Notes under the pieces: generated by a model
The model's input: the letters and a program-made list of their open reading frames with translations, nothing else
The model's database searches: none
What the model was told of the DNA's origin: nothing
Part shown: positions 7,685-16,701 of the stretch, in pieces
Position numbering within the stretch: the first letter of the stretch is position 1
How the letters are laid out: every line of letters starts with the position of its first letter
Assembly (NCBI RefSeq): GCF_003268885.1
Contig: NZ_QLSX01000004.1
Coordinates: 124,001-188,000, forward strand
Source of the DNA: Onishia taeanensis
GTDB lineage: Bacteria > Pseudomonadota > Gammaproteobacteria > Pseudomonadales > Halomonadaceae
Direction of reading: 5' to 3'
Length of the DNA stretch: 64,000 bases
Program-made: the position numbers and the translations under genes

Positions 7685-9019
7685 GTGAAAACGCGTCTTT
7701 CCGGTTTCGAGGTGCTCGCGCTGGGCTTCATGACCTTCGCTCTGTTCCTCGGGGCCGGCAACATCATCTTCCCGCCGCAAGTCGGCCAGGGTGCCGGAAT
7801 CGCCTTCTGGCCCGCGGCACTGGGCTTTCTGGTCACTGGCGTCGGCCTGCCATTGCTAGGCATCGTGGCTGTGGCCATCGTCGGCGGCGGTCTGGACCGA
7901 CTGACCTCGCCACTACCCAAGGTGGCAGCAATGCTCTTCGGCCTGGGCATCTATCTGTCGATCGGCCCGCTGTTCGCATTGCCCCGTACCGGCACCGTGG
8001 CCTTCGAGATGGGCATGCGCCCCTTCATCGACTCCGCTCCAAGCACCGGCCTGGCCATTCACTCGGTGCTTTTCTTTGGCCTCGCCACCTTGCTGGCGTT
8101 GTCGCCCGGCCGGCTGGTCGATGTGATCGGCAAGTGGATCACCCCCCTGCTGATATTCCTGCTGATGGTGATCGCCGCCGCCACCTTGCTCTTTCCTCAG
8201 GGGCCGCTGGGGCCGATCAGCGAGTCCTGGGTCGATGCGCCCTTCGCTCAGGGTTTTGAAAACGGTTACCTGACCATGGACACCCTGGCCTCGCTGGTCT
8301 TCGGCATCCTGATCGTCAGCGCTATCCGCGAGCGCGGCATCGAGGATCGCCGCACCCTGATGCGCTACACCCTGATGACCGGTGTGATCGCCGCGACCTG
8401 CCTGGCCGCGGTCTATCTGCCCCTGGCCTACATGGGCGCCACCAGCCATGAGGTAGCGGCCGGTGCCGACAACGGCACACTGATTCCCACCTATGTGCAG
8501 GCGCTGTTCGGCCCGGCCGGCCCAGTGTTGCTGGCAGTGATCATCACCTTGGCCTGTCTGACCACGGCGGTTGGCCTGCTGACCTCCTGCGGCGAGTACT
8601 TCCATCGTCTCTTCCCGCGTCTACCCTACCGAGTGATGGTCATCGTCATGGGCGCCTTTTCCGCCCTGGTGGCCAACCAGGGGTTGGATAGCCTGATCCG
8701 CGTCTCGGTGCCGGTACTGGTGGCCCTCTACCCACCGGCCATCGCCCTGATAGCTCTGTCTATGCTGCGCAGGCAGTTGGCGGACGCGCCGCGGGTCTTC
8801 TCCTGCACGATGGGGCTGACCTTCGCCGCCAGTCTGCTGGACGGCCTGGCCGCCAGCGGCATCGAGACACTGGTGAAGCCAGCAAGCACCCTGCAGGCCA
8901 TGCTGCCACTAGGCGAGACAAGTTTCGGCTGGGTGCTGCCGGCCGCCGCTGGCCTGCTGCTGGGCCTGGCCATTAGTCGCCGCAGCGGCGTCTCGCTGGA
9001 CCCGGCACTCGCCGACTGA
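7685..9019 (+). CDS. brnQ: Branched-chain amino acid:cation symporter BrnQ
   Basis: 444 residues, about twelve hydrophobic segments, typical length for the LIVCS family that imports Leu, Ile and Val with Na+ or H+. The N-terminus GFEVLALGFMTFALFLGAGN followed by IIFPPQVGQ is the family hallmark; LTSCGEYF and the YPPAIALI region also fit. Translation begins at GTG 7685 with only a modest AGGT upstream; no better start is available. It is preceded by its own gap and followed by a strong hairpin, so it is probably a single-gene unit. Confidence 0.95.
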   Translation: MKTRLSGFEVLALGFMTFALFLGAGNIIFPPQVGQGAGIAFWPAALGFLVTGVGLPLLGIVAVAIVGGGLDRLTSPLPKVAAMLFGLGIYLSIGPLFALPRTGTVAFEMGMRPFIDSAPSTGLAIHSVLFFGLATLLALSPGRLVDVIGKWITPLLIFLLMVIAAATLLFPQGPLGPISESWVDAPFAQGFENGYLTMDTLASLVFGILIVSAIRERGIEDRRTLMRYTLMTGVIAATCLAAVYLPLAYMGATSHEVAAGADNGTLIPTYVQALFGPAGPVLLAVIITLACLTTAVGLLTSCGEYFHRLFPRLPYRVMVIVMGAFSALVANQGLDSLIRVSVPVLVALYPPAIALIALSMLRRQLADAPRVFSCTMGLTFAASLLDGLAASGIETLVKPASTLQAMLPLGETSFGWVLPAAAGLLLGLAISRRSGVSLDPALAD

Positions 9020-9098
9020 GACCACCAAGGGGGCCCTTAGGGGCATGCGACATGCCGGAGCACTAAAAGCGCCAGAGCACTCAAGGTGCCCAACGCAA

Positions 9099-9128
9099 GA
9101 CGCCCGCTTCCCATCGGAAGCGGGCGTC
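9099..9128. terminator. Bidirectional terminator between brnQ and ompW 2
   Basis: GACGCCCGCTTCC (9099-9111) pairs perfectly with GGAAGCGGGCGTC (9116-9128) around a 4-base loop, between two convergent genes. Confidence 0.8.
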
Positions 9129-9191
9129 GTCGTTTAGGCGGCTCATTCAGGTGAGTCGTTCAGGCGATTCTTGCAGACAACCGCATGTGGC

Positions 9192-9830
9192 TCAGAAGCG
9201 GTAGCTCAGGCCCGCCATCACCACCACCGGGTCGATCTCGACGGTGCCGGCATCGCTGCCGCCAACCTTGGCATCGGTATCGATGTCCAGATACCAGGCC
9301 GCCGCATTGAGCGCCCAATGATCATCGATCACCAGATCGACCCCGACCTGACCCGCGGCCCCCCAGGAATCATCGAGCTCCAGGGTTGAGCCATCGACCT
9401 TTTCATCGGTGAAGGTGGTGTAATTGACGCCCAGTCCGGCATAAGGCTGCACGCGTGCCTGGGTGCCGCCCAGCGGATAGTACTGCAGGGTCAAGGTCGG
9501 CGGCAGGTGCTTGGTAGAGGCCTGGTTGGCACCATTCAGCTCAATGTCGTGTTCGAAGCGCTGAGCGGCAAGGAGCTCGACACCCAGCTTGTCGGTAAAC
9601 CGATAGCCCAGGGTGAAGGCGGCCGCACTGTCGCTCTGCACGTCCACGTCAATGGCACCGTTGGAGAGGGTGCCGTTGTCGCTCTTCGGCGTGACCTTGG
9701 CCACGCCGAAGCGGGTGAAGATATCCCCGACGCCATACTGGGAACCGGCAGCGAGTGCATCGCTTGAATGGACAGCGCTGGCAGCGACCAGGCCAGTGGC
9801 GAGAACAGCAGTGAGGACAGAATAACGCAT
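9192..9830 (-). CDS. OmpW family outer membrane protein 2
   Basis: 212 residues with a signal peptide of roughly 28 residues (..SSDALA) and an OmpW barrel: GDIFTRFGVAKVTPKSDNG, GYRFTDKLGVELLAAQRFEHD, QYYPLGG, VQPYAGLGVNYTT and terminal GLSYRF. It shares the same block order and many identical stretches with the OmpW at 6898, so the two are paralogues separated by brnQ. It faces brnQ convergently. The 288 bp upstream to 10118 hold its promoter; I saw no clear boxes there. Confidence 0.92.
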   Translation of the reverse strand: MRYSVLTAVLATGLVAASAVHSSDALAAGSQYGVGDIFTRFGVAKVTPKSDNGTLSNGAIDVDVQSDSAAAFTLGYRFTDKLGVELLAAQRFEHDIELNGANQASTKHLPPTLTLQYYPLGGTQARVQPYAGLGVNYTTFTDEKVDGSTLELDDSWGAAGQVGVDLVIDDHWALNAAAWYLDIDTDAKVGGSDAGTVEIDPVVVMAGLSYRF

Positions 9831-10118
9831 GACTCGATTCCTTTTGATGTCGAGGCAGCCATGGCTGCCGAAAAAGACATCCCGAGTCTACTCAGCGAGA
9901 AAGGGGCAAATATTGATTCAGCGCAAGACCGGAAGGCTCACCGCCCGGCCTGCGACAATACACCCCGTCATCAGCGCCAGCGCCACGGCCTCAACGGTTA
10001 TCGAAGAAAATGAAGCCAGTGGAATGGTTGAGCAACATCAGCGCGCAGCCAGTAACAACACCGAGTAAAACACCCAGTGAGAAGCGCCAATGACTAAGCT
10101 AGTAAGCATTAGGTGAAC

Positions 10119-10619
10119 TCAGCGCGGCGTGTGCCGGTGCAGGCCAAGGGCCGCCAGGCTTTCATCGTCGAGTTCCTCAACGACCTCGACCCGTGCCAGC
10201 TCAGCGTGGTACTGCGCCGACAGGAAGGCCTCACCCGCCAACAGGTGAGCAAGATACTCCCTCGCCGGCCGCAACGACTCAGCGGTGCGCTCTGGCTGGG
10301 CGACGTACACCCACGCTTCGATGGGGCCTTCGTCGGTGAGCACGGATTCACGTACCCGGGTGTAATCGTGAGGATGCCCTTCGAAAGGATCCATCAGCGT
10401 GATCTGGTCGGGATGGGTCAGCTCGAAGAGCGCCCCCTCGACCCGCTGCCCCCGGGCCGGATGGACGTTGGCATGCGCAATCCCCGGCACCTTGGATGCC
10501 TTGTCGAAGCTCAGCCGATAATCATCCAGCACCCCGGCCAGGGCACGCCGGGTCTCGCCGATCCGCGCATCGACTCGTGCCACGTTCATGTTGCTGCCAT
10601 AGGCAAAGTAATAGGGCAT
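10119..10619 (-). CDS. Gamma-glutamylcyclotransferase-like (GGCT fold) protein
   Basis: 166 residues. It opens with YYFAYGSNMN, the substrate-binding loop of the GGCT/BtrG fold, followed by a DYRLSFDKASKVPGIAHANV segment and GALFELTHPDQITLMDPFEG, where the Glu of the last motif is the likely catalytic acid. These enzymes cleave gamma-glutamyl amines or peptides to 5-oxoproline, often in glutathione turnover. It lies 24 bp downstream of the YqcC-like gene on the same strand, so they are probably co-transcribed. Substrate is unknown. Confidence 0.85.
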   Translation of the reverse strand: MPYYFAYGSNMNVARVDARIGETRRALAGVLDDYRLSFDKASKVPGIAHANVHPARGQRVEGALFELTHPDQITLMDPFEGHPHDYTRVRESVLTDEGPIEAWVYVAQPERTAESLRPAREYLAHLLAGEAFLSAQYHAELARVEVVEELDDESLAALGLHRHTPR

Positions 10620-10643
10620 GCGGTTCTCCTGGCTTTAGCGACC

Positions 10644-10979
10644 TCAGGAGGCCTCGTTGATCACCTGATCGACTTCCTCGATGGCCTTGACCACTAACAG
10701 GCGATCACCGGCACGCGCCTGCTCCTGCTTGAGATACACATCGGCCGCCGGTGCCACATTGCAGCTGGCGGGCAGTGCCGCTTGCGCTGCAATCATGGCA
10801 TCGAGGCGGGCGATGAACACGAAGCGCAGCCACTGGGGCAGTGACATGCTGTCGACACAGAACGGCTGCTGGCTGGCCATCGCTTCGGTTGAGGGTTCTT
10901 CCACCCGCCACAGGTCTGAGGCCTTGAGGGTTGCTTCCAGACGGCGAACCGCCTCGTCGAGTTGCTGGTGAACGCTCAT
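10644..10979 (-). CDS. YqcC family (DUF446) protein
   Basis: 111 residues, all-helical and acidic. The SxxPFCVDSMSLPQWLRFVFIARLD segment and the later LPASCNVAPAADVYL fit the YqcC family, small cytosolic proteins of unknown role, often next to truC in enterobacteria. The start at 10979 is taken because GGGGAGAGACT precedes it; an upstream in-frame start at 11024 lacks this. truC is not present in the window. Confidence 0.8.
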   Translation of the reverse strand: MSVHQQLDEAVRRLEATLKASDLWRVEEPSTEAMASQQPFCVDSMSLPQWLRFVFIARLDAMIAAQAALPASCNVAPAADVYLKQEQARAGDRLLVVKAIEEVDQVINEAS

Positions 10980-11051
10980 AGTCTCTCCCCAATCAAAACC
11001 AAAACAGGCCATTATCCCGGGCAAGCCTCGGCTTGGCCAGTCGTTGCTGGC

Positions 11052-11807
11052 TTAGCCCTCCAGTGGCGCCTGATTTGCCAGCACCTTGCGCAGAAAGTCC
11101 CGGGTGCGTGGATCACGAGGCGCCGAGAACAGTTCAGAGGGCGGCCCCTGTTCGACAATGCGTCCACCCTCCATAAAGATCACTCGATCGGCCACGTCGC
11201 GGGCAAACGCCATCTCGTGAGTCACCACCAGCATGGTCTGACGTTCCTCGGCCAGCTGTTTCATCAGTCCCAACACCTCCTCGACCCATTCCGGGTCCAG
11301 CGACGAGGTCGGTTCATCGAACAGGATCACCTCGGCCTGGGCCGCCATGGCGCGCCCTATGCCGACACGCTGCTGTTGTCCACCTGAGAGCGAGGCCGGA
11401 TAGGCATCCGCCTTGTCGGCAAGACCGATACGCTCGAGAATTTCCCGTCCGCGAGCATGTGCCTTGGCCTTGGGCCAGTGATTGACCACGATCAGGCCTT
11501 CGGTGATGTTCTCAAGCGCCGTCTTGTTGGCGAACAGGGCATAGTTCTGGAACACAAAGGCAGTGGCGCGACGCAGCGCCAGGATATCCGCCTTGCGCGG
11601 GCGGGCGGCATTAACGTCGAGGTTGCCGATACGAATCCGCCCAGCATCCGGCCGTTCGAGAAAATTCAGACAGCGCAGCAGGGTCGACTTTCCCGTACCG
11701 GACGGGCCGATCACCACGATGATTTCACCCTGCTGAATTTTCAGGTCGATGCCGTTGAGCACGACGCTGTCCTGAAAGTGTTTGATCAGTCCTTCTACCA
11801 CCATCAT
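11052..11807 (-). CDS. Polar amino acid (probably cystine) ABC transporter, ATPase
   Basis: 251 residues. Walker [11 protein letters not shown]-loop FVFQNYALF, signature [14 protein letters not shown], Walker [13 protein letters not shown] and the switch His in [10 protein letters not shown] are all present. It powers import through the permease encoded just upstream, overlapping its stop as ATGA, which indicates translational coupling. It is the last gene of a binding protein-permease-ATPase operon. Sequence type is that of the polar amino acid family (PAAT). Confidence 0.92.
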   Translation of the reverse strand: MMVVEGLIKHFQDSVVLNGIDLKIQQGEIIVVIGPSGTGKSTLLRCLNFLERPDAGRIRIGNLDVNAARPRKADILALRRATAFVFQNYALFANKTALENITEGLIVVNHWPKAKAHARGREILERIGLADKADAYPASLSGGQQQRVGIGRAMAAQAEVILFDEPTSSLDPEWVEEVLGLMKQLAEERQTMLVVTHEMAFARDVADRVIFMEGGRIVEQGPPSELFSAPRDPRTRDFLRKVLANQAPLEG

Positions 11808-12481
11808 CGTTGATAGGCCTCGTTGAATCTTGCCTCAAGGCGCCGCTGCAGCCAGGCCAGCAGCTCGACTATCCCCCAGTAGATAACAGCGACCGTAATG
11901 AAGGCTTCAAAGTAGAGGAAGCTACCTGCGGCCTCCTTTTGGGTGGCCCCCATCAGCTCCGTCACGCCCAGGGTAAAGGCCAGCGAAGTGGCCTTGATCA
12001 TGTCGATGAAATAGTTCATCAACGTCGGTACTGCGATGCGGGTAGCCTGGGGCAGCACGATGCGCCGCATCAGTTGCGCATTGGTCATGCCGATCGACAG
12101 CGCCGCCTCGGTCTGACTGCGGTCCACGCCGACGATGGCGGCACGGATTGATTCCGCCATGTACGCAGAGAAGTGCAAGGTCAGACCAAGAATGGTCGCG
12201 GTAATGCCATTGATCTCGGTCAGCGCACTAAACAACTGGGGCAACCCGTAATAGAACAGGAACAGCTGGACCAGCAGTGGCGTGCCGCGGAAGAACGAGA
12301 TGAACAGCAGCGTGGCCGCATTCAAGCCGGGAATCGCCAGCACCCGGACCACGGCCAGCAGACAGGCCAGCACCAGGGCCAGCACCATGCCGGCCCCGGC
12401 CATTTCCAAGGTCAGTGGCAGATAGCTCAGCAGGATCGGCACCAGCCCAAGCATGTAATCAACGTCGAGCACACTCATCAT
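11804..12481 (-). CDS. Polar amino acid (probably cystine) ABC transporter, permease
   Basis: 225 residues with about five membrane segments and the BPD transport inner-membrane domain. The PAAT signature [19 protein letters not shown] and the coupling segment [21 protein letters not shown] are clear. The binding-protein gene ends 9 bp upstream and the ATPase gene overlaps its end. Confidence 0.92.
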   Translation of the reverse strand: MMSVLDVDYMLGLVPILLSYLPLTLEMAGAGMVLALVLACLLAVVRVLAIPGLNAATLLFISFFRGTPLLVQLFLFYYGLPQLFSALTEINGITATILGLTLHFSAYMAESIRAAIVGVDRSQTEAALSIGMTNAQLMRRIVLPQATRIAVPTLMNYFIDMIKATSLAFTLGVTELMGATQKEAAGSFLYFEAFITVAVIYWGIVELLAWLQRRLEARFNEAYQR

Positions 12482-12490
12482 GACTCCCGG

Positions 12491-13240
12491 TTACGGGCGG
12501 GTGATATCGGTGCCGAACCAGCGTTCGGAGATCGCGCTCAGCGTACCGTCGCTGCGCAACGTCGACAGCGCCGAGTTGACTCGATCACGCAGTTCGCCGT
12601 CGCCCTCCCGGAACGGCAGAGCATTGCGGATCTGGGAGAACGGCTGACCGGCGAGCGCCAGCGGTAGCGGTTTTTCCTTGATGACCTGGCTAGCACTGAC
12701 CCGGTCCATGACAAAGGCATCGACCCGCCCCAACGCCGTGTCCTGCTCGATATTGCTTTCGTAGGTGCGAATGTCGATCTCGTCGGCATAAGGCAAGGCT
12801 TCGAGCAACGCTTCGTAATTGGAGCCCAGATTGACTGCCACCGACTTGCCGCGCAGGTCCTCGACGCCATGGATACTGTCATTGCCGCGCTTGACTACCA
12901 CCTGGGCACCGTCATAGACGTAGGGCTCGGTGAAGCGGTACTTCGCCTCACGCTCATCGGTGATGGTGATCTGGTTGGCAATGGTATCGATGCGCCCGGA
13001 CTCGAGCATGCCGAACAGGCCGGAGAAGTTGGCCGTCACAAACGTCACCTCGACGCCCATCTCCTTGGCGACGGCCTCCAGCACATCGACTTCAAAGCCC
13101 TTGAGCTCATCCTGTTCGACGAAGGTGAAGGGGAAATACCCGCCGGACATGCCGACCTTGAGAGGATCGTCGGCCTGGGCCAGCCCGGCAGTGGCGAGTG
13201 CAGCGGCACCCAGCAGAGAAAGAGTGAAGGAACGCAGCAT
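12491..13240 (-). CDS. Amino acid ABC transporter substrate-binding protein, cystine type
   Basis: 249 residues with a signal peptide of about 23 residues (..GLAQA) and the family 3 solute-binding fold. GYFPFTFVEQDELKGFEVD, the ligand loop GRIDTIANQITITDEREAKY and FTEPYVYDGAQVVV resemble E. coli TcyJ/FliY, the periplasmic cystine-binding protein. Cystine is therefore my best guess, but binding specificity cannot be fixed from sequence alone. It is the first gene of the operon. Confidence 0.85.
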   Translation of the reverse strand: MLRSFTLSLLGAAALATAGLAQADDPLKVGMSGGYFPFTFVEQDELKGFEVDVLEAVAKEMGVEVTFVTANFSGLFGMLESGRIDTIANQITITDEREAKYRFTEPYVYDGAQVVVKRGNDSIHGVEDLRGKSVAVNLGSNYEALLEALPYADEIDIRTYESNIEQDTALGRVDAFVMDRVSASQVIKEKPLPLALAGQPFSQIRNALPFREGDGELRDRVNSALSTLRSDGTLSAISERWFGTDITRP

Positions 13241-13277
13241 GCGTGCTCTCCTGAATTGAGTTTAAAGAGATCATTAA

Positions 13278-13304
13278 GTAATAAGCCATTATAAAGCTTA
13301 TTAC
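13278..13304 (-). promoter_or_regulatory. Promoter and operator of the amino acid ABC operon
   Basis: GTAATAAGC and GCTTATTAC form a perfect 9-bp inverted repeat with a 9-bp spacer. Read on the - strand the spacer contains TATAAT (13288-13293), a perfect -10 box about 48 bp before the binding-protein start. The region 17 bp upstream reads ATGTTC, a poor -35 box. A regulator bound to the repeat would cover the -10 box. Confidence 0.6.
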
Positions 13305-13390
13305 CCTTTGGAACATAGGTCAGGTAAGGCTTACCTACTAGATTTTACTGCTACACCTAACGGCGAGGCGTCCTCTCTTCCTCCACCACT

Positions 13391-13443
13391 GCATCAACGA
13401 CATCGCATCACCGACATCGCATCAACGACCCTGCATCAACGCC
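13391..13443. repeat. 14-bp tandem repeat
   Basis: About 3.8 copies of GCATCAACGACATC, at 13391, 13405, 13419 and 13433, with single changes. It lies in the 478-bp gap between the ABC operon and the DUF3549 gene, both transcribed outward. Apart from this repeat and the promoter palindrome I see nothing else in the gap. Confidence 0.7.
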
Positions 13444-13718
13444 CCACCCCATGCCACATAGTGCTTCCCTTGTAAGGCAACGGCCATGCCGTGCAACTTC
13501 CCATCTCAGAGTGACATCTATTCGTCACGCTATTGTCATGCACAGAAACACTGAAAAGAACTGTGGATAACCATTGGACAAGCGCGGCTTACCGGGACGT
13601 CATGGGGCCTAGGGATGACTGGGTAATTTTTATACAACCCGCGGTTTCTCCCCAGCTCGGGACTGCCAAGGGAACCGGCATAAGTGATAGAGTGGCCGCT
13701 TGATTATGGGAAGGTGCC

Positions 13719-14774
13719 ATGCAGCCAATTTTGACGCTTCACGACTTCTTCACGCGCAGCGGCGCCCAGGTTCGGCTCTATCATATGGGCCGGCGCTTGG
13801 CACCCTGTTCGCTCGACGAGCTGGCGGCCTTCGAGGCCCAACAGCAGCCTTGGCCGAGCCCCTGGCAGGGGCAGGCGCGACTGGCCTGCATATTCACGCT
13901 TGGCGATGCCGAAGAGCCGCTGATCTGGTTCCTGTCACTGCCACTGGACGAGCAGGGATATCTGGTGGCCGCTCCTCGGGATGCGTTCATCCAGCGTCTG
14001 CTCGAGACCCTAGGCCACAGCGTCTCGACGCTGGGCAAGGAGCACCAGGTAGACAACCTGATGAAAGACAACCCGCTGGCCTTCGCACCCTCGCTGCAGC
14101 TTCAGGCGATGCTGCACGCCCGCGCCAACCAGGATATGGATCGCCCGGGCAGCCAGTATCTCGAGTTCGCTGAAGACTACCTGACCGGCGCCCAGAGTGA
14201 TGTTCCATCAGAGCACCAGGACGACCTTCAGGGCAATCAGTGGCAGGCGCTTGGCCTCCAGGGCCTGGCTGACTTCGCGACACGCCACGACACCGACCAG
14301 GCTCATGCCCTGGCCCAGCGGCTGCCAAGGCTGCCCAACGAAGTCCTGCATTCGCTGTGCTATTGCCTCGAGCATGTCAGCCTTGATGCCGCACTGATTC
14401 AGGCGCTGCGCGCACGCGGCGAGCAGGCGGCAAGCGCTGGTGACATAGAGACCTTCTGCGCCTGCGTGCGAGCGATGGGCGCAAGCCAGGATGACAGCGT
14501 CGGCGCCTGGTACGGCAAGCTGCTGGACGATTCGGCCGCCTGTGGCCCGGACCTGCTTGCGGCGATCGCCGCTCGCGGCTGGGAGCATCTGGAAGACGCC
14601 CAGCGCCTGCCGCGCTATCTCGAGCGCCTGGCCGAGCAGCCGTCGGTAGACTTCACCGCGATGGTCAAGGATCTGGCGTTGATTCCGCGGCTGCGCCTGC
14701 CGCTGCTGATGCAGTTGCGCGATGCGCCGCCCGACTCACCGGTCGGTCAACGGCTCGCCCACCTTCACCACTGA
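13719..14774 (+). CDS. DUF3549 family protein
   Basis: 351 residues, largely alpha-helical, no signal peptide or membrane segment. The N-terminus (LTLHDFFTRSGAQVRLYHMGRR and LIWFLSLPLDEQGYLVAA) matches my recollection of DUF3549, a Pseudomonas/Halomonas family of unknown function. The second half consists of helix-rich, HEAT-like stretches. GGGAAGGTGCC precedes the ATG. It ends 12 bp before the RimK-associated protease gene, so the three genes to 16155 probably form an operon. Confidence 0.75.
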   Translation: MQPILTLHDFFTRSGAQVRLYHMGRRLAPCSLDELAAFEAQQQPWPSPWQGQARLACIFTLGDAEEPLIWFLSLPLDEQGYLVAAPRDAFIQRLLETLGHSVSTLGKEHQVDNLMKDNPLAFAPSLQLQAMLHARANQDMDRPGSQYLEFAEDYLTGAQSDVPSEHQDDLQGNQWQALGLQGLADFATRHDTDQAHALAQRLPRLPNEVLHSLCYCLEHVSLDAALIQALRARGEQAASAGDIETFCACVRAMGASQDDSVGAWYGKLLDDSAACGPDLLAAIAARGWEHLEDAQRLPRYLERLAEQPSVDFTAMVKDLALIPRLRLPLLMQLRDAPPDSPVGQRLAHLHH

Positions 14775-14786
14775 CGCGGAGGGGTC

Positions 14787-15224
14787 ATGAAAGCACTGCC
14801 CTATCAGGCCAAGGCGGTCATCGGTCGCCGAGAAATGGTCACGCTTCCGGAACTGGGGCTGACCCTTTGCTGCAAGGCCGACACCGGCGCCCGTACCTCG
14901 GCCCTGCATGCCGAGGACATAGAGACCTATGAGGAAGGTGGCCACGTCTGGGTCAGCTTCGTGACCCGGGGCGGCGGACCTGATAGCCCGGCCCACCCCG
15001 TGCGCCTGCACCTGCATGACCGTCGAATGGTGACCAGCTCCAACGGCCAGTCTGAATGGCGCTACGTGGTGCGCACGCGCTTGCAGATGGGTGAGCTCGA
15101 CTTCATGGCGGAGTTGAGCCTGACGCACCGCGGCGATATGCGCCACCCGATGCTGCTCGGCCGTCGTGCCATGCGCCGCCTGCTGGTTGCGCCCGGCGCC
15201 GCCTTCCTTCACGGCGAGCCCTGA
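14787..15224 (+). CDS. RimK-associated retropepsin-like (ATP-dependent zinc protease family) protein
   Basis: 145 residues of the PF05618 family. The active-site motif [13 protein letters not shown] corresponds to the DTGA of retropepsin-like aspartic proteases, and [19 protein letters not shown] is the conserved end. In Pseudomonas the equivalent RimB acts with the S6-glutamate ligase RimK, and here rimK starts 22 bp downstream. A role in trimming or balancing the glutamate tails on ribosomal protein S6 is inferred from that linkage. Confidence 0.85.
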   Translation: MKALPYQAKAVIGRREMVTLPELGLTLCCKADTGARTSALHAEDIETYEEGGHVWVSFVTRGGGPDSPAHPVRLHLHDRRMVTSSNGQSEWRYVVRTRLQMGELDFMAELSLTHRGDMRHPMLLGRRAMRRLLVAPGAAFLHGEP

Positions 15225-15246
15225 CTTTTTTACAAGGACCCGATGC

Positions 15247-16155
15247 ATGCATATCGCCCTGCTTTCCCGCAATCGCCACCTGTATTCCACCCGCCGCCTG
15301 ATCGAGGCAGCGGAGCAGCGTGGCCATAGCATCCGGGTTGTCGATACCCTGCGCTGCTACATGAACATCACCTCGCACCGGCCCTCGATTCACTACAAGG
15401 GGGCGGAACTGGAACCGTTCGACGCTGTGATTCCGCGTATCGGTTCTTCAGTGACGTTCTATGGCTGCGCGGTGCTACGCCAGTTCGAGATGATGGGCAC
15501 CTATGTGCTCAACGACAACGTGGCGATCACTCGCTCACGAGACAAGCTGCGCTCTCTGCAGCTACTGTCGCGAAAGGGTGTGGGTCTGCCTGTCACCGGC
15601 TTTGCTCACTCTCCCGATGACATCCCTGACCTGATTACCATGGTCAAAGGCGCCCCTCTGGTCATCAAGCTTCTGGAAGGCACCCAGGGCATCGGCGTGG
15701 TGCTGGCCGAGACCAACCAGGCGGCCGAGAGCGTGATCCAGGCCTTCATGGGCATGAAGGCCAACATCATGGTTCAGGAATACATCAAGGAAGCCAAGGG
15801 CGCCGATATCCGCTGCCTGGTGATTGGCGACAAGGTGATAGCCTCGATGAAGCGCCAGGCAGCGGAAGGCGAGTTTCGTTCCAATCTGCACCGGGGCGGT
15901 AGCGCCAGCGTGATCCGCATCACCCCGGAGGAACGCTCCACGGCGATCCGGGCCGCCAAGGCCATGGGCCTGCATGTGGCTGGGGTCGATTTGTTGCGCT
16001 CCAATCACGGGCCAGTGATCATGGAAGTCAACTCATCGCCAGGGCTTCAAGGCATCGAGACGGCCACCGGCAAGGACATCGCCGGTCAGATCATCGAGCA
16101 CCTGGAAAAGCATGCCGCCCCGAAACTCAAGGCCCCGCCCAAGCCCAAGGGCTAG
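15247..16155 (+). CDS. rimK: Ribosomal protein S6 glutamate ligase RimK
   Basis: 302 residues, matching the ~300 of E. coli RimK. It is an ATP-grasp ligase that adds glutamates to the C-terminus of S6. The N-terminal [18 protein letters not shown] is typical; the ATP-grasp part shows [29 protein letters not shown] and the metal-binding [15 protein letters not shown]. The start at 15247 follows ACAAGGACCC. A second, out-of-frame ATG sits four bases upstream. A strong terminator follows. Confidence 0.95.
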   Translation: MHIALLSRNRHLYSTRRLIEAAEQRGHSIRVVDTLRCYMNITSHRPSIHYKGAELEPFDAVIPRIGSSVTFYGCAVLRQFEMMGTYVLNDNVAITRSRDKLRSLQLLSRKGVGLPVTGFAHSPDDIPDLITMVKGAPLVIKLLEGTQGIGVVLAETNQAAESVIQAFMGMKANIMVQEYIKEAKGADIRCLVIGDKVIASMKRQAAEGEFRSNLHRGGSASVIRITPEERSTAIRAAKAMGLHVAGVDLLRSNHGPVIMEVNSSPGLQGIETATGKDIAGQIIEHLEKHAAPKLKAPPKPKG

Positions 16156-16161
16156 GGTGGC

Positions 16162-16192
16162 ACTCTCGGGCTAGCCCGCCCGAGAGTTTTTT
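16162..16192 (+). terminator. Terminator after rimK
   Basis: ACTCTCGGGC-(loop)-GCCCGAGAGT followed by six T. Confidence 0.95.
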
Positions 16193-16260
16193 ATCGCCCA
16201 GGGGTAGCAAAACACTGTTTCCCCACGCACAATCTGCGTCACCGGAGGAGGTGACTGCTC

Positions 16261-16701
16261 ATGTTTCTCGATAATCGCCAAGTGGCGATGGACAGCTTGC
16301 TCGAAGCGCTGGCCGATAGCCTCGACTATTTCCAGGACAACATCGAACGCCTGCGTCCGTCGCTGCGCGAAGTACTGAAGCCGCACTACGAGGCGCGCAG
16401 CAAGGACATGCAAAAGCTGCAGACGCTGGCCAAGCGTCACCTCAACCTGTTGCCCAGAGACGCCGATGTCGAACGCGACGACTACATGTGGCTGTGGAGC
16501 CGGCTGAAGAGCTTCGTCGGCAACGATAGTCAGGTGCTGATCGGTGAGCTGCTCGAACAGGAACGCGTGCTGATGCAGGCCCTCGCCACGCTGCATACTC
16601 ATCCGCTGCCCGACTCCATCGAGCCGGTCATGGAGCGCTGCTGGAAGGGCTGCCGTAAGCTGATTCGCGAGCTGTATCAGCTGCAGAAAGAGAACCGCTA
16701 G
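16261..16701 (+). CDS. Hypothetical all-helical protein
   Basis: 146 residues, predicted as long charged helices with no signal peptide or membrane segment. The pattern (four helices, LHTHPLPDSIEPVMERCWKG near the end) recalls four-helix-bundle, ferritin-like small proteins, but I cannot name a family with certainty. GGAGGAGGTG about 8 bp before the ATG is a strong ribosome site. Its last 74 bp overlap the 3' end of the convergent YdcF/SanA-type gene. Function unknown. Confidence 0.7.
   Translation: MFLDNRQVAMDSLLEALADSLDYFQDNIERLRPSLREVLKPHYEARSKDMQKLQTLAKRHLNLLPRDADVERDDYMWLWSRLKSFVGNDSQVLIGELLEQERVLMQALATLHTHPLPDSIEPVMERCWKGCRKLIRELYQLQKENR

Noticed and set aside
9040-9098. Additional hairpin (AAGGGGGCCCTT) after brnQ
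   Set aside because: Short and without T-run; the perfect 13-bp stem at 9099-9128 is the better terminator.
13391-13443. Short regular repeats as a CRISPR array
   Set aside because: Units are contiguous with no spacers, only 14 bp long, and there are no cas genes.
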